A stretch of DNA of 64,000 nucleotides from Parvibaculum sp963696585 (GCA_963696585.1 CAVOKW010000035.1:186001-250000); one strand, 5' to 3'. Positions 1 through 11,517 are shown, numbered from the stretch's first letter. Numbers and translations are program-made. Notes: generated from the letters alone by a model not told the origin.

Positions 1-89
1 GTCGCCAGTGAGACAACAATATTCGAGGCCGTGGGCCGGGGGCGGGCTGTGTCCCCCGACATGTGCGCTTCTGGCTGGGGAGCACGGGA

Positions 90-1550
90 ATGGTGGAAGA
101 AATGCTGTCTCAATCTTCGTTGCCGGGTGTCCTCGCCATGGTGGTGGGTACGATTACCCTGTTTCTGGTGCTGGCCTTTTATCCGGGTGGATCGGCGGCG
201 CTGGCCGACAAGCGCTTGCCGAGCGACGCGAGCGATGTGCAGCTCTCCTATGCCGGTGTCGTCAAGCGCGTCGCGCCTGCCGTGGTGAATGTCTATTCCA
301 AGCGGGTTGTCAAAGAGCGCCTGTCGCCGATGTTCAGCGACCCGTTTTTCCAGCGTTTTTTTGGCGGACCGATGGGCGGCGGGGTGCCGCGCGAGCGGGT
401 GCAGCAATCACTTGGTTCGGGCGTTATTGTCGATGCGAGCGGCCTGATCGTGACCAATAATCACGTGATCGCGGGTGGTACGCAATTCACCGTGGCGCTC
501 TCGGACCGACGCGAGTATGAAGCCAAGCTCGTGGTGGCGGATGAGCGCACGGATCTGGCGGTGCTGCGCATCGATACCAAGGGATTGAAACTGCCCTTCC
601 TGCGCTTCAAGGATTCAGACACGGTCGAAGTCGGCGATCTGGTGCTCGCCATCGGCAATCCTTTCGGTGTCGGTCAGACCGTGACGAGCGGTATCGTGTC
701 GGCGCTGGCGCGAACGCATGTTGGCGTGTCGGATTATCAGTTTTTCATTCAGACCGATGCCGCGATCAATCCGGGTAATTCGGGCGGCGCATTGGTGACG
801 ACGGATGGTCAGCTCATCGGCATCAACAGCGCGATCTATTCTCAGAGTGGCGGCAGCATCGGTATCGGCTTTGCGATCCCTTCCAACATGGTCTCGTCGG
901 TCGTCGCCTCGGCCCAGAATGGCGGGGGCTATGTGAAGCGGCCCTGGTTTGGTGCCTCCTTGCAGGTGGTGGATGCCGATCTGGCGCAATCGCTGGGGCT
1001 GGACCGGCCTGGCGGAAGCCTGATCCGCGATGTCTATAAGGGCGGGCCGGCTGATCGCGCCGGGCTCAAGGTCGGCGATGTCGTGCGGCAGGTGGACGGG
1101 TTTGAGGTCGATGATCCGCAGGCGCTTCGTTACCGCATTGCGACCAAGAGCTTTGGGGCGCAGGCAAGTGTTTCCTATGCACGTGATGGCAAGACGGGCA
1201 CGGCCATGGTGGCGATGGAACCGCCGCCGGAGAACCCGCCTGCCGACCGCCGTGTGCTCAAGGGGCGGTCGCCCTTTGCCGGCGCCAAGGTTGCCAATCT
1301 GTCGCCCGCCCTTTCCGACGAGCTGGGATTTGACAATTGGGGCGGCAAGGGCGTTGTGGTTGTGGAGGTGGAGGATGACACGCCCGCCGCCCGGTTGCAG
1401 TTTCAGGCCGGCGACATCATTTTGGATGTGGGGGGCAAGAAAATTACCTCCGTCAGCGAACTGGTGGCAGCAACAGCCAGCCCACGTCAGGAATGGGATT
1501 TCACCATTCGGCGCGGCGACCGCACCTTCAGTGCGACGGTCGGGGGCTAA
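90..1550 (+). CDS. degP: DegP/HtrA-family (DegQ-like) periplasmic serine endoprotease
   Basis: Trypsin-like protease and chaperone of the envelope that degrades misfolded exported proteins. An N-terminal hydrophobic stretch (residues about 12-30) is a signal peptide or membrane anchor. The catalytic triad is visible: His125 in TNNHVI, Asp155 in DLAVLRI and Ser231 in GNSGGAL (numbered from the ATG at 90). Two PDZ-like domains follow, about 277-365 and 385-480. At 486 residues the length is normal for the family. I chose the ATG at 90 because GGGGAG at 77-82 lies 7 bases upstream; a GTG at 63 and an ATG at 102 are in frame. It is followed closely by rarA, probably co-transcribed. Family assignment is secure; the exact DegP/DegQ/DegS class is not. 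Confidence 0.93.
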   Translation: MVEEMLSQSSLPGVLAMVVGTITLFLVLAFYPGGSAALADKRLPSDASDVQLSYAGVVKRVAPAVVNVYSKRVVKERLSPMFSDPFFQRFFGGPMGGGVPRERVQQSLGSGVIVDASGLIVTNNHVIAGGTQFTVALSDRREYEAKLVVADERTDLAVLRIDTKGLKLPFLRFKDSDTVEVGDLVLAIGNPFGVGQTVTSGIVSALARTHVGVSDYQFFIQTDAAINPGNSGGALVTTDGQLIGINSAIYSQSGGSIGIGFAIPSNMVSSVVASAQNGGGYVKRPWFGASLQVVDADLAQSLGLDRPGGSLIRDVYKGGPADRAGLKVGDVVRQVDGFEVDDPQALRYRIATKSFGAQASVSYARDGKTGTAMVAMEPPPENPPADRRVLKGRSPFAGAKVANLSPALSDELGFDNWGGKGVVVVEVEDDTPAARLQFQAGDIILDVGGKKITSVSELVAATASPRQEWDFTIRRGDRTFSATVGG

Positions 1551-1601
1551 AAGCCCCTCGTCAGGCTGTGCTATGCGCCGGATCATGCTAGAAACGGGCG
1601 C

Positions 1602-2906
1602 ATGAGCAATCTCTTCGCCGCAGCCGGAATGGATGATGGGGCCCCGCGGCCTCTGGCGGATCGTCTGCGTCCCAGGCGCATCGAAGATGTGGTGGGGCAG
1701 GATCACCTGCTCGGCCCCAAGGGACCGCTGGGCCGCATGATTGCGAGCGGGCATCTCTCCTCGATCATTCTCTGGGGACCACCCGGCACCGGCAAGACAA
1801 CGACGGCGCGGCTGCTCGCCGATCGTGTCGGGCTTTATTTCGAGGCGATCTCGGCGATCTTTTCCGGCGTGGCGGACCTCAAGAAGATTTTCGAGATGGC
1901 GCGGGCGCGGCGCGAAACCGGCAAGGGCACGCTGCTTTTTGTCGATGAGATCCATCGCTTCAACCGCACCCAGCAGGACAGCTTCCTGCCGGTGATGGAA
2001 GACGGGACGATCACGCTGGTCGGTGCGACGACAGAGAATCCGAGTTTTGAATTGAACGCGGCGCTTCTGTCCCGGGCGCAGGTGCTGGTGCTGAACCGGC
2101 TTGATGATACCGCGCTTGAAGAACTGCTCGTGCGTGCCGAAGAGTTCACCGGGCGCAAGCTGCCACTCACCGATGAGGCGCGGGCGAGCCTGCGGGCGAT
2201 GGCGGATGGCGACGGGCGCTATGCGCTGACACTGGCTGAGGAAGTGCTCGACCTGAAGCCGGAGGGTCTGCTCGATACGGGTGATCTGGTTACCGCCGTG
2301 CAGCGCCGCGCCCCGCTTTACGACAAGGGGCGGGAAGGGCATTACAATCTCATCAGCGCCCTGCATAAATCCGTGCGCGGATCAGATTGCGATGCCGCGC
2401 TTTACTGGCTGGCGCGAATGCTGGCAGGTGGCGAGGACCCGCTTTATATCGTGCGGCGCATGGTGCGCATGGCGGTGGAGGATGTCGGCCTTGCCGACCC
2501 CGAGGCGCTTCATCAGGCGCTCGCAGCCAAGGAGGCCTATGACTTTCTCGGTTCGCCCGAGGGGGAACTGGCGATTGCCCAGGCGCTGATCTATCTCGCC
2601 ACGGCACCCAAATCCAATGCCGGTTATGCGGCCTTTGGCGCGGCGAAGCGGGCAGCCAGGGAGACCGGCTCGCTCAATCCGCCCGCCCATATCCTGAATG
2701 CGCCAACCAGGCTGATGAAAGAGCTTGGCTATGGCGCGGGCTATGAATATGACCACGACACGGCAGAGGGTTTTTCCGGTCAGGATTATTTTCCCGACGA
2801 GATGGCGCGGACACAATTCTATCAGCCGGTGGAACGCGGCTTTGAGCGCGAGATCACCAAACGGCTCGCCTATTGGCAGAAGTTGCGAGAGGAGAAGAAC
2901 AGGTGA
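1602..2906 (+). CDS. rarA: Replication-associated recombination protein A (MgsA/WRNIP1-type AAA+ ATPase)
   Basis: AAA+ ATPase of the clamp-loader-like RarA family, which acts at stalled replication forks. Walker A GPPGTGKTT lies at residues 59-67 and Walker B with DEIH at 115-118; the tail (from about residue 240) matches the RarA helical tetramerisation region with the motif PLYIVRRMVR. 434 residues is the normal length. The ATG at 1602 follows the protease stop by about 50 bases. The stop codon overlaps the GTG start of crcB (GTGA), so the two are likely translationally coupled. Confidence 0.95.
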   Translation: MSNLFAAAGMDDGAPRPLADRLRPRRIEDVVGQDHLLGPKGPLGRMIASGHLSSIILWGPPGTGKTTTARLLADRVGLYFEAISAIFSGVADLKKIFEMARARRETGKGTLLFVDEIHRFNRTQQDSFLPVMEDGTITLVGATTENPSFELNAALLSRAQVLVLNRLDDTALEELLVRAEEFTGRKLPLTDEARASLRAMADGDGRYALTLAEEVLDLKPEGLLDTGDLVTAVQRRAPLYDKGREGHYNLISALHKSVRGSDCDAALYWLARMLAGGEDPLYIVRRMVRMAVEDVGLADPEALHQALAAKEAYDFLGSPEGELAIAQALIYLATAPKSNAGYAAFGAAKRAARETGSLNPPAHILNAPTRLMKELGYGAGYEYDHDTAEGFSGQDYFPDEMARTQFYQPVERGFEREITKRLAYWQKLREEKNR

Positions 2907-3283
2907 ACAGCATTTTTGCCGTGGCGGTTGGCGGTGCCATCGGATCGACGGCGCGCTATCTCTTCGGGATGCAGATGCTGCGCCTGATGGGGCCGAATTT
3001 TCCCTGGGGGACATTTGGCGTCAATCTGATCGGTTCGCTCATCATGGGCCTGCTTGCGGGAGCCTTCGCGCTGAAGTTCAATGTGAGCCATGAAATGCGC
3101 AGCTTTCTGATGACGGGCATTCTCGGCGGCTTCACGACGTTTTCGGCCTTCTCGCTGGACGCAGCCGTGATGATGGAGCGGCATGACTATGCGATGGCGG
3201 GTCTCTACATGTTCGGGTCTGTGGCAGGCGCCCTGCTTTGTCTTTTTATCGGTCTTTGGGTCGCAAGGTTGGCGCTGGCATGA
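2903..3283 (+). CDS. crcB: Fluoride efflux channel CrcB (Fluc)
   Basis: Small four-helix membrane protein that exports fluoride as a dual-topology dimer. Family signatures are present: GTFGVNLIGS around residues 36-45 with the conserved Asn41, and GGFTTFSAFSLD at 75-86. It has 126 residues, the usual size. The GTG at 2903 is preferred because GAGGAG at 2888-2893 precedes it and it overlaps the rarA stop. The stop overlaps the next ATG (ATGA), so it sits inside a coupled operon; no separate fluoride riboswitch is expected or seen. Confidence 0.93.
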   Translation: MNSIFAVAVGGAIGSTARYLFGMQMLRLMGPNFPWGTFGVNLIGSLIMGLLAGAFALKFNVSHEMRSFLMTGILGGFTTFSAFSLDAAVMMERHDYAMAGLYMFGSVAGALLCLFIGLWVARLALA

Positions 3284-4275
3284 ATGCTGTTTTGCAAGTG
3301 GGCGTGAGCGCGGATGAAGACGGGATCAGGGTCGATCGCTGGTTCAAGCGACGCTTTCCGCAACTGACCCATGGCCGGTTGGAAAAGATGCTGCGCACGG
3401 GACAGGTGCGTGTGGATGGTGCCCGCGTCAAGGCCAATGATCGTCTGGCATCGGGCCAGGTCATCCGTGTACCGCCGATGCCCGATGCCGGGGTGAGCGA
3501 GGCGCGGCCCAGGACAAAGCGCGCAACAAGCGAGGCAGATGCCGCCATGCTGCGCGGCGCGGTGATGCATAAGGACAATTCGATCATTGTGCTGAACAAG
3601 CCTTCGGGGCTGGCGGTGCAGGGTGGCACCAAAACCGAAAAACATATTGACGGGATGCTGGATGTCCTGACCTTCGATGCGAGCGAGCGGCCAAGGCTTG
3701 TGCATCGGCTGGACCGCGACACGAGCGGGGTTCTGGTGCTGGCGCGCACGGCCAAGGCGGCTGCATCGCTGGCCAAGAGTTTCAAGACCAAGGATGCCCG
3801 CAAGATTTACTGGGCGCTTGTGGTCGGCGTGCCGGAAATGCGGCAGGGGACAATCAGGCTGGCGCTGTCGAAGCAGGGGGGGGCAGGCCATGAACGCGTG
3901 ATGCCCGCAGAAGAGGGCGACGAAGACGCCAAACATGCGGTCACGCATTACACGGTGATGGAAACCGCCTCGCATAAATTGTCATGGGTCGCGTTCATGC
4001 CGATGACCGGGCGCACACATCAGATCCGCGCGCATGCGGCCTATCTGGGCACGCCGATTGTGGGTGACGGGAAATATGGCGGGGCGGACGCCCATCCCGG
4101 TGGCGAGATCGAGAAGGCGCTGCATCTGCATGCCCGCTCGCTTGATATTTCGCATCCCGAGGGCCAGCGCTTTTTCATCAAAGCGCCATTACCGCCGCAT
4201 ATGCTCAAGGCCTGGAAACTCTTTGGCTTCAATCCCGATGACAAGAGCCATCCGTTTGCGGAGCTTGAGGCTTGA
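3280..4275 (+). CDS. RluA/RluC-family ribosomal large-subunit pseudouridine synthase
   Basis: Converts specific uridines of 23S rRNA to pseudouridine. An N-terminal S4 RNA-binding domain (residues about 15-65) precedes the catalytic domain, with HRLDRDTSG at 142-150 (catalytic Asp145) and a GRTHQIRAH motif near residue 245. 331 residues. Start ATG 3280 overlaps the crcB stop. The domain arrangement fits RluC/RluD, and RluC is most likely for this class in alphaproteobacteria, but the modified positions cannot be read from sequence. The stop overlaps the TTG start of the next gene. Confidence 0.92.
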   Translation: MNAVLQVGVSADEDGIRVDRWFKRRFPQLTHGRLEKMLRTGQVRVDGARVKANDRLASGQVIRVPPMPDAGVSEARPRTKRATSEADAAMLRGAVMHKDNSIIVLNKPSGLAVQGGTKTEKHIDGMLDVLTFDASERPRLVHRLDRDTSGVLVLARTAKAAASLAKSFKTKDARKIYWALVVGVPEMRQGTIRLALSKQGGAGHERVMPAEEGDEDAKHAVTHYTVMETASHKLSWVAFMPMTGRTHQIRAHAAYLGTPIVGDGKYGGADAHPGGEIEKALHLHARSLDISHPEGQRFFIKAPLPPHMLKAWKLFGFNPDDKSHPFAELEA

Positions 4276-4976
4276 GCACTCCCTTGCAACTGGTCGTTTT
4301 TGACTGCGACGGCACGCTGATTGACAGCCAGCACATGATTGTGGCGGCGATGAACCATGCCTTTGCCAAACAGGGGCTGGATGCCCTGCCGCGCATGGAT
4401 GTGCTCTCGATTGTCGGCCTGTCGCTGGACGAGGCCATGGCGGCGCTGATGCCCGAGGCAGAGCCGACGCTGCGGGCCCGTCTGCGGGAAGGCTATAAGG
4501 ACGCGTTTTTTGAGCTCAGGCATCGAAAAGAACTGGCCGAACCCCTCTTTGAAGGGGTGGCCGAGACCCTTGCGACCCTGTATTCGCGCCCGGACACGGT
4601 GCTCGGCATTGCCACGGGCAAGTCACAGCGGGGCCTGCGACATGTGCTGGAAACGCACGGATTGGGTCATTTTTTTGTGACGTTGCAGACGGCTGACGAT
4701 GCTCCGTCGAAGCCGCATCCCGAAATGCTGCGCCGTGCCATGGCCGCAACAGGCGTTCGACCGGAACATACGGTTCTGGTGGGCGATACGAGCTATGACA
4801 TGGAAATGGCGCGGGCCGCTGGCGCCCATGCGCTGGGCGTCGATTGGGGATATCATCCCCGGGAGGCTCTGGCGCGCGCCGGGGCACATTGCGTTGTCCA
4901 TCATGCAGGCCAGCTCGTGCCGGCCATTGAGCAGCTTTTGGGGGCACCCGTTGTGGGCGCCGTTTTGGGGGAATGA
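4272..4976 (+). CDS. HAD-family phosphatase (phosphoglycolate-phosphatase-like, subfamily IA)
   Basis: Haloacid-dehalogenase fold hydrolase. Motif I is FDCDGTLID with nucleophile Asp11 and acid/base Asp13; a helical cap follows, then motif IV VGDTSYDMEMARAAG. 234 residues. The start is a TTG at 4272 overlapping the preceding stop (TTGA), with GGAG at 4260-4263 eight bases upstream. In related genomes a HAD phosphatase often sits between an RluC gene and atp12; the substrate is not predictable from sequence. Confidence 0.88.
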   Translation: MSTPLQLVVFDCDGTLIDSQHMIVAAMNHAFAKQGLDALPRMDVLSIVGLSLDEAMAALMPEAEPTLRARLREGYKDAFFELRHRKELAEPLFEGVAETLATLYSRPDTVLGIATGKSQRGLRHVLETHGLGHFFVTLQTADDAPSKPHPEMLRRAMAATGVRPEHTVLVGDTSYDMEMARAAGAHALGVDWGYHPREALARAGAHCVVHHAGQLVPAIEQLLGAPVVGAVLGE

Positions 4977-6757
4977 CAGTCATGGGCGGATTTCTGAAAT
5001 TTCTTGTCGGTCTTGTCATCGTGCTGGGCGGGCTGTTCTATGCCCTGACGCTGGTTGATCTGGGCCGTTTTGCACCACGCATCGAGCAGGCGGCAAAGGA
5101 TGCGACGGGCCGTGACCTGAAGATTGCGGGCGGGGTGCATATCGGATTGTCGCTGATGCCCTCGCTGATTGCCGAGAAGGTAAGCTTCGGCAATGCGCCC
5201 TGGGGCACCAGGCCGATCATGGTGAGTGCCGACAAACTCGCCCTGACGCTCTCACTCGTACCGCTCTTTTCCGGCAAGGTGGCCTTGCAGAATGTCGAGC
5301 TGGACGGCGCCGATATCTTCCTCGAAACGGATCAGAACGGCAAAGGCAACTGGGAGCTCTTTGACAAGGGCACGCAGACGCCCGATCAGGCCGGTGGTGG
5401 CAGCAGCGGGTTTTCACTCGGCGCCATTCCGCAGGTGGCGATTTCCGATATGAAGATTGCCTATCGCGATGGCGCCACGGGCAAGCTCTCCAAAGCCGCC
5501 TTCAAGGATGTATCGGTCAAGGCCAAGGGTTCAGGCATTCATGCGACGGTTGAGGGCGATGTGAATGGCACGCCGGTGATCTTCGCGTCGGATGTGTCGG
5601 GGAATGGCTCGGATATTCACCTCGACAACACATCGTTCACTGTGGCGGGCACGAGTGCGAAGGGTGACTTGTCGCTCTCGCTTGATGGCAAGCCGACGAT
5701 CGAGGGTGTTCTCGAAAGCGACAAGCTCGATCTGACCACCCTCGCAGGTGGTGGAAAGGCGAGTGGCAGCGGCAAGGGCGGGCCGATCTTCAGCCGTGAT
5801 CCCCTGCCGCTGGAGGCGCTGAATTCAGCCGATGCCAATCTGACGCTGAAAATAGACGAACTGCTGGTGAGTGGTCTCAAGTTCAGCAATGTCATCATTC
5901 CGGTCCAATTGGCAGGCGGCAATCTGAGCATGCCGGTGAGCATGAGCTATCTCGGTACCAAGATCAGCGCCAAGCTCGGCGCCAAGGCGGCGAACCGCAG
6001 CGTGAACCTGAAAGCCACGTCGAGCGGCTTCAATTTCGGCCAGATGCTGAAAGACATGAAGGTCACGGACATGATCTCGGCCAAGGCTGATTTCGGGGCA
6101 CAGCTTGCAGGCAGCGGCGGATCGCTGCATGCGATTGCCTCTTCGCTCAGTGGGCAGACGAACTTTGCCATGGGCAAGGGGTCGATCAATTCCAAGGCTT
6201 TTGCCATCGTGTCAAACGATCTTGCCAAGGCGGTCGTTCCGTCGGGCAGCAGCAGCAACACGGCAACGCTGGTTTGTGCCTTGAGCCGTTTCGATTTCAA
6301 TGGCGGTGTTGGCGTCTCCAAGGCGCTGGCCATGGAGACGGATAGTCTGGTGACGACGGGCGGCGGCTCGATAAATCTGGGCAATGAGACGATTGATCTG
6401 TTGCTGAAGCCGAAGCCCAAAGAGGCAAGCCTTGTCAGTCTTGCCTTCCCGATCCGCGTGTCGGGTTCGCTTGCTGCGCCAAGTGCGGGTATCGACAAGA
6501 CGGGCGCCGCGAAGAGCATTGCGACGGGCGTGGCAGGCGTTGCGCTGACCGGTGGCGTCGGCGCGCTGTTGCCGCTGATGAGCACGGGCTCCGGCTCGGC
6601 TTCGGCAAGTGGTGGCTGCGGCGCCCTGGCAGCGAATGCGGCCAGGGGTGATGGCGGTATTGCTGGCAGTGTTGGCGGCGCAGCCGAGAGCGTGAGCAAA
6701 GGCGTTGGCGGGGCTGTCGAGAGCGTGACCAAGGGCTTTGGTGATTTGTTCAAATGA
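4973..6757 (+). CDS. AsmA-family inner-membrane-anchored periplasmic protein
   Basis: Resembles the AsmA/TamB/YhjG superfamily of bridge-like proteins implicated in outer-membrane lipid and protein homeostasis. A single N-terminal transmembrane helix (residues about 5-25) is followed by the typical N-terminal AsmA domain (GRFAPRIEQAAKDATGRDL region) and beta-rich repeats. The C-terminus is Ala/Gly/Ser/Val-rich with repeated ES-VTKG-type segments. 594 residues. The ATG at 4973 overlaps the previous stop; an in-frame ATG at 4982 has better spacing from GGGGG at 4967-4971 and may be the true start. The exact ligand is unknown. Confidence 0.85.
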   Translation: MTVMGGFLKFLVGLVIVLGGLFYALTLVDLGRFAPRIEQAAKDATGRDLKIAGGVHIGLSLMPSLIAEKVSFGNAPWGTRPIMVSADKLALTLSLVPLFSGKVALQNVELDGADIFLETDQNGKGNWELFDKGTQTPDQAGGGSSGFSLGAIPQVAISDMKIAYRDGATGKLSKAAFKDVSVKAKGSGIHATVEGDVNGTPVIFASDVSGNGSDIHLDNTSFTVAGTSAKGDLSLSLDGKPTIEGVLESDKLDLTTLAGGGKASGSGKGGPIFSRDPLPLEALNSADANLTLKIDELLVSGLKFSNVIIPVQLAGGNLSMPVSMSYLGTKISAKLGAKAANRSVNLKATSSGFNFGQMLKDMKVTDMISAKADFGAQLAGSGGSLHAIASSLSGQTNFAMGKGSINSKAFAIVSNDLAKAVVPSGSSSNTATLVCALSRFDFNGGVGVSKALAMETDSLVTTGGGSINLGNETIDLLLKPKPKEASLVSLAFPIRVSGSLAAPSAGIDKTGAAKSIATGVAGVALTGGVGALLPLMSTGSGSASASGGCGALAANAARGDGGIAGSVGGAAESVSKGVGGAVESVTKGFGDLFK

Positions 6758-6770
6758 GACTTCATTGCCG

Positions 6771-7577
6771 ATGAGCGACGAAAAGACGGGCGAGACCGTT
6801 TCGATCTTCGATCTTGCCCGTGGTCGCGGGCTTGATGAACAGGTGGCGCATCCCGGACGGGATGCGCCACGTCTGCCCAAGCGTTTCTACAAGGTGGCGG
6901 CGGCGCTGCCACAGGATGGCGGCTATGCCATTCAACTGGATGGCAAGACGGTGAAAACACCCTCGCGGCAAGCTCTTGTCGTGCCGGCTGAAAAGCTCGC
7001 GGCCGCCATTGTTGCCGAATGGGCGGCACAGGGCGACACCATCAATCCACGCCGCATGTGGCACACGAAACTGGCCAATACGGCGCTTGATCTTGTGCTG
7101 CCGCGACGGGACGCCGTTATCAATGACATCGTGACTTTCGCGCAGAGCGATCTGGTGTGCTATCGCGCCGAGGGACCGCAGGTGTTGATCGCCCGGCAGG
7201 TCAAAAGCTGGGACAGGCTGCTTGACTGGCTGCTCCAAACGACCGGGGCGCGCCTCAATGTGACCACGGGCATTGTCCATGTGGCGCAAGACGCCGAGGC
7301 GCTTGATGCCCTTCGCAAGGCGGTCGAGACGTTTGACGCTTTCGGGCTGACGGGCCTGCATAATGCCGTGACCCTGACCGGCTCGGCGGTCATCGGCCTG
7401 GCTCTGCTCAAAGGGCATATCGACGCTGCGGCAGCCTTTGAGGCGGCGCATCTCGATGAGTTCTGGCAGATGGAACTTTGCGGCGAAGACGAGGAAGAAG
7501 CGGCCCGGCTGGCGCTTCGCAAATCGGAACTGGAAGCGACAGATCTGTTTGTACGGCTGGCGCGGAACGAGGCCTGA
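6771..7577 (+). CDS. ATP12-family F1-ATPase assembly chaperone
   Basis: Homologue of mitochondrial Atp12, which binds the free alpha subunit during F1 assembly; bacterial members are essentially confined to alphaproteobacteria. The residues around KRFYKVA and the C-terminal region FWQMELCGEDEEEAARL match the family. 268 residues from ATG 6771; an upstream in-frame start inside the AsmA gene is less likely. It lies 13 bases after the AsmA-like gene and ends the operon that began with the HtrA/RarA run. Confidence 0.9.
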   Translation: MSDEKTGETVSIFDLARGRGLDEQVAHPGRDAPRLPKRFYKVAAALPQDGGYAIQLDGKTVKTPSRQALVVPAEKLAAAIVAEWAAQGDTINPRRMWHTKLANTALDLVLPRRDAVINDIVTFAQSDLVCYRAEGPQVLIARQVKSWDRLLDWLLQTTGARLNVTTGIVHVAQDAEALDALRKAVETFDAFGLTGLHNAVTLTGSAVIGLALLKGHIDAAAAFEAAHLDEFWQMELCGEDEEEAARLALRKSELEATDLFVRLARNEA

Positions 7578-7588
7578 AACCGGCTGAT

Positions 7589-7602
7589 ACAAACAAGTTT
7601 GT
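7589..7602. promoter_or_regulatory. Short palindrome upstream of pccB, possible operator
   Basis: Perfect inverted repeat ACAAAC-AA-GTTTGT about 150 bases before the pccB start, just after the ATP12 gene. It has no T-tract, so it is not a good terminator, and it sits where a regulator of propionate metabolism could bind. The function is a guess. Confidence 0.3.
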
Positions 7603-7751
7603 TGATTGATTTGAAGCAATTGGCAAACTGATGAACGGGGTGCTATGCAGGGCGCCTTGCGAAGCCGGTGGCGATTTTTGTCCGCCGGGACCAGATTATC
7701 GACGAATTTGCCATGCGGCATCCGCATGGCGTAGCGTGTGAAAGGGGCGGC

Positions 7752-9284
7752 ATGAAGGACATTCTTCGCCAGCTTGAGGAGCGTCGCGCAACAGCGAGGC
7801 TCGGCGGCGGTCAGAAGCGCATTGATGCACAACATGGGCGCGGCAAGCTGACCGCGCGTGAACGCATCGAATTGCTGCTCGACGCAGGCTCTTTTGAAGA
7901 GTTCGACATGTTTGTCGAGCATGATTGCCACGACTTCGGCATGGAAAAACAGAAGATCCTGGGCGATGGCGTTGTGACAGGCTGGGGCACGGTGAATGGC
8001 CGTCCGGTCTATCTCTTTGTCAAGGACTTCACCGTGTTTGGCGGCTCGCTCTCCAAAGCCCATGCCCGCAAGATGACGAAAATCCAGGACATGGCGCTGC
8101 GCACGGGCGCACCGATCATCGGCCTGTTTGATGCCGGTGGCGCGCGCATTCAGGAAGGCGTGGATGCGCTGGGCGGCTATGGCGAAGTGTTCTCACGCAA
8201 TGTACTGGCCTCGGGTGTCATTCCGCAGATCTCCGTCATTATGGGACCCTGCGCCGGCGGCGACGTTTATTCGCCAGCGATGACCGATTTCATCTTCATG
8301 GTGCGTGACACATCCTACATGTTTGTGACGGGGCCTGACGTTGTGAAGACGGTGACGAATGAAACCGTCACCTCCGAACAGCTTGGCGGCGCCAGCATTC
8401 ACACCACGAAGTCGTCGGTGGCGGATGGCGGCTTTGACAATGACGTGATCGCGATGACGCAGATCCGTCGCTTTGTTGATTTCCTGCCTTTGTCCAATCG
8501 CGACGAGGTGCCGGAGCGCCCCTTCTTCGACGATCCTCAGCGGAGTGAGATTTCGCTCGACACGCTGATCCCGGCCAATCCCAACATGCCCTATGACATG
8601 AAGGAACTGATCCTCAAGGTTGTGGACGAGTCGGATTTTTTCGAACTTCAGGAAAGTTTTGCCAAGAACATCATCACGGGCTTTGCCCGGATTGAAGGGC
8701 GTACGGTTGGTATCGTTGCCAATCAGCCAATGGTTCTGGCGGGCGTGCTCGACTCGGACGCCAGCCGCAAGGCGGCGCGGTTTGTGCGCTTCTGCGATTG
8801 CTTCAGCATTCCGATCATCACCTTTGTCGACGTGCCGGGCTTCCTGCCGGGCACGGCGCAGGAATATGGCGGGTTGATCAAGCATGGCGCCAAGCTGCTC
8901 TTTGCCTATACCCAAGCGACGGTGCCCAAGATCACGGTCATCACGCGCAAGGCCTATGGCGGCGCCTATGACGTGATGGCGTCCAAGCATATTGGCGGCG
9001 ATGTCAACTATGCCTGGCCGACCGCACAGATTGCCGTGATGGGCGCCAAGGGGGCGGTGGAGATCATCCATCGCGCCGATATTGGCGATGCCGACAGGAT
9101 CGCGAGCCATACGAAGGTCTATGAAGACCGTTTCCTCAATCCCTTCGTCGCAGCCGAACGTGGCTATATCGACGAAGTCATCATGCCGCATTCGACCAGA
9201 CCGCGCGTTGCCCGCGCCCTCGCCCTGCTGCGCGACAAGCAGATCGAGACCCCCTGGAAGAAGCACGACAACATTCCGCTTTGA
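7752..9284 (+). CDS. pccB: Propionyl-CoA carboxylase beta subunit (carboxyltransferase)
   Basis: Carboxyltransferase half of propionyl-CoA carboxylase: moves the carboxyl group from biotin on PccA to propionyl-CoA, giving methylmalonyl-CoA. Two crotonase-like carboxyltransferase lobes are evident, with GAPIIGLFDAGGARIQEG in the N-lobe and VPGFLPGTAQEYGG in the C-lobe. 510 residues from ATG 7752, preceded by AAAGGGG; this is the usual PccB length and start. It is followed by pccA after 208 bases. No methylmalonyl-CoA mutase or epimerase gene lies in the window. Confidence 0.96.
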   Translation: MKDILRQLEERRATARLGGGQKRIDAQHGRGKLTARERIELLLDAGSFEEFDMFVEHDCHDFGMEKQKILGDGVVTGWGTVNGRPVYLFVKDFTVFGGSLSKAHARKMTKIQDMALRTGAPIIGLFDAGGARIQEGVDALGGYGEVFSRNVLASGVIPQISVIMGPCAGGDVYSPAMTDFIFMVRDTSYMFVTGPDVVKTVTNETVTSEQLGGASIHTTKSSVADGGFDNDVIAMTQIRRFVDFLPLSNRDEVPERPFFDDPQRSEISLDTLIPANPNMPYDMKELILKVVDESDFFELQESFAKNIITGFARIEGRTVGIVANQPMVLAGVLDSDASRKAARFVRFCDCFSIPIITFVDVPGFLPGTAQEYGGLIKHGAKLLFAYTQATVPKITVITRKAYGGAYDVMASKHIGGDVNYAWPTAQIAVMGAKGAVEIIHRADIGDADRIASHTKVYEDRFLNPFVAAERGYIDEVIMPHSTRPRVARALALLRDKQIETPWKKHDNIPL

Positions 9285-9341
9285 GGCATTTGATGAGCGG
9301 GTTGGTGATGAGCGGATTGGGACCATGCGCTTTCCTGGCCA

Positions 9342-9460
9342 CCCCCTTGAGGGGGGAGGTCGGCGCGCCCGCACAGGGTGCGCCGGGTGGGGGTGAAGCG
9401 TCATTTTATCTCTTTGTCAGGAGACCCCCCCTCCCAACCCTCCCCCGCAAGGGGGGAGGG
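9342..9460. repeat. G/C-rich palindromic intergenic element between pccB and pccA
   Basis: Fills most of the 208-base gap between the two carboxylase genes. It contains an inner hairpin CGGCGC/GCGCCG (about 9361-9384) embedded in C5/G5 runs, and a second strong hairpin CCCTCCCCC-GCAA-GGGGGGAGGG at 9438-9460. It resembles the intergenic palindromic elements common in Rhizobiales genomes. It could act as an RNA structure that stabilises, terminates or processes the pccBA message. Confidence 0.6.
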
Positions 9461-9492
9461 CTTTCTTGTATTGAGCCACGGGGCACCATCTG

Positions 9493-11517
<2,025 letters not shown>

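Noticed and set aside
615..2366. 583-codon open frame antisense to the protease and rarA
   Set aside because: Overlaps two recognised genes; composition of a shadow frame.
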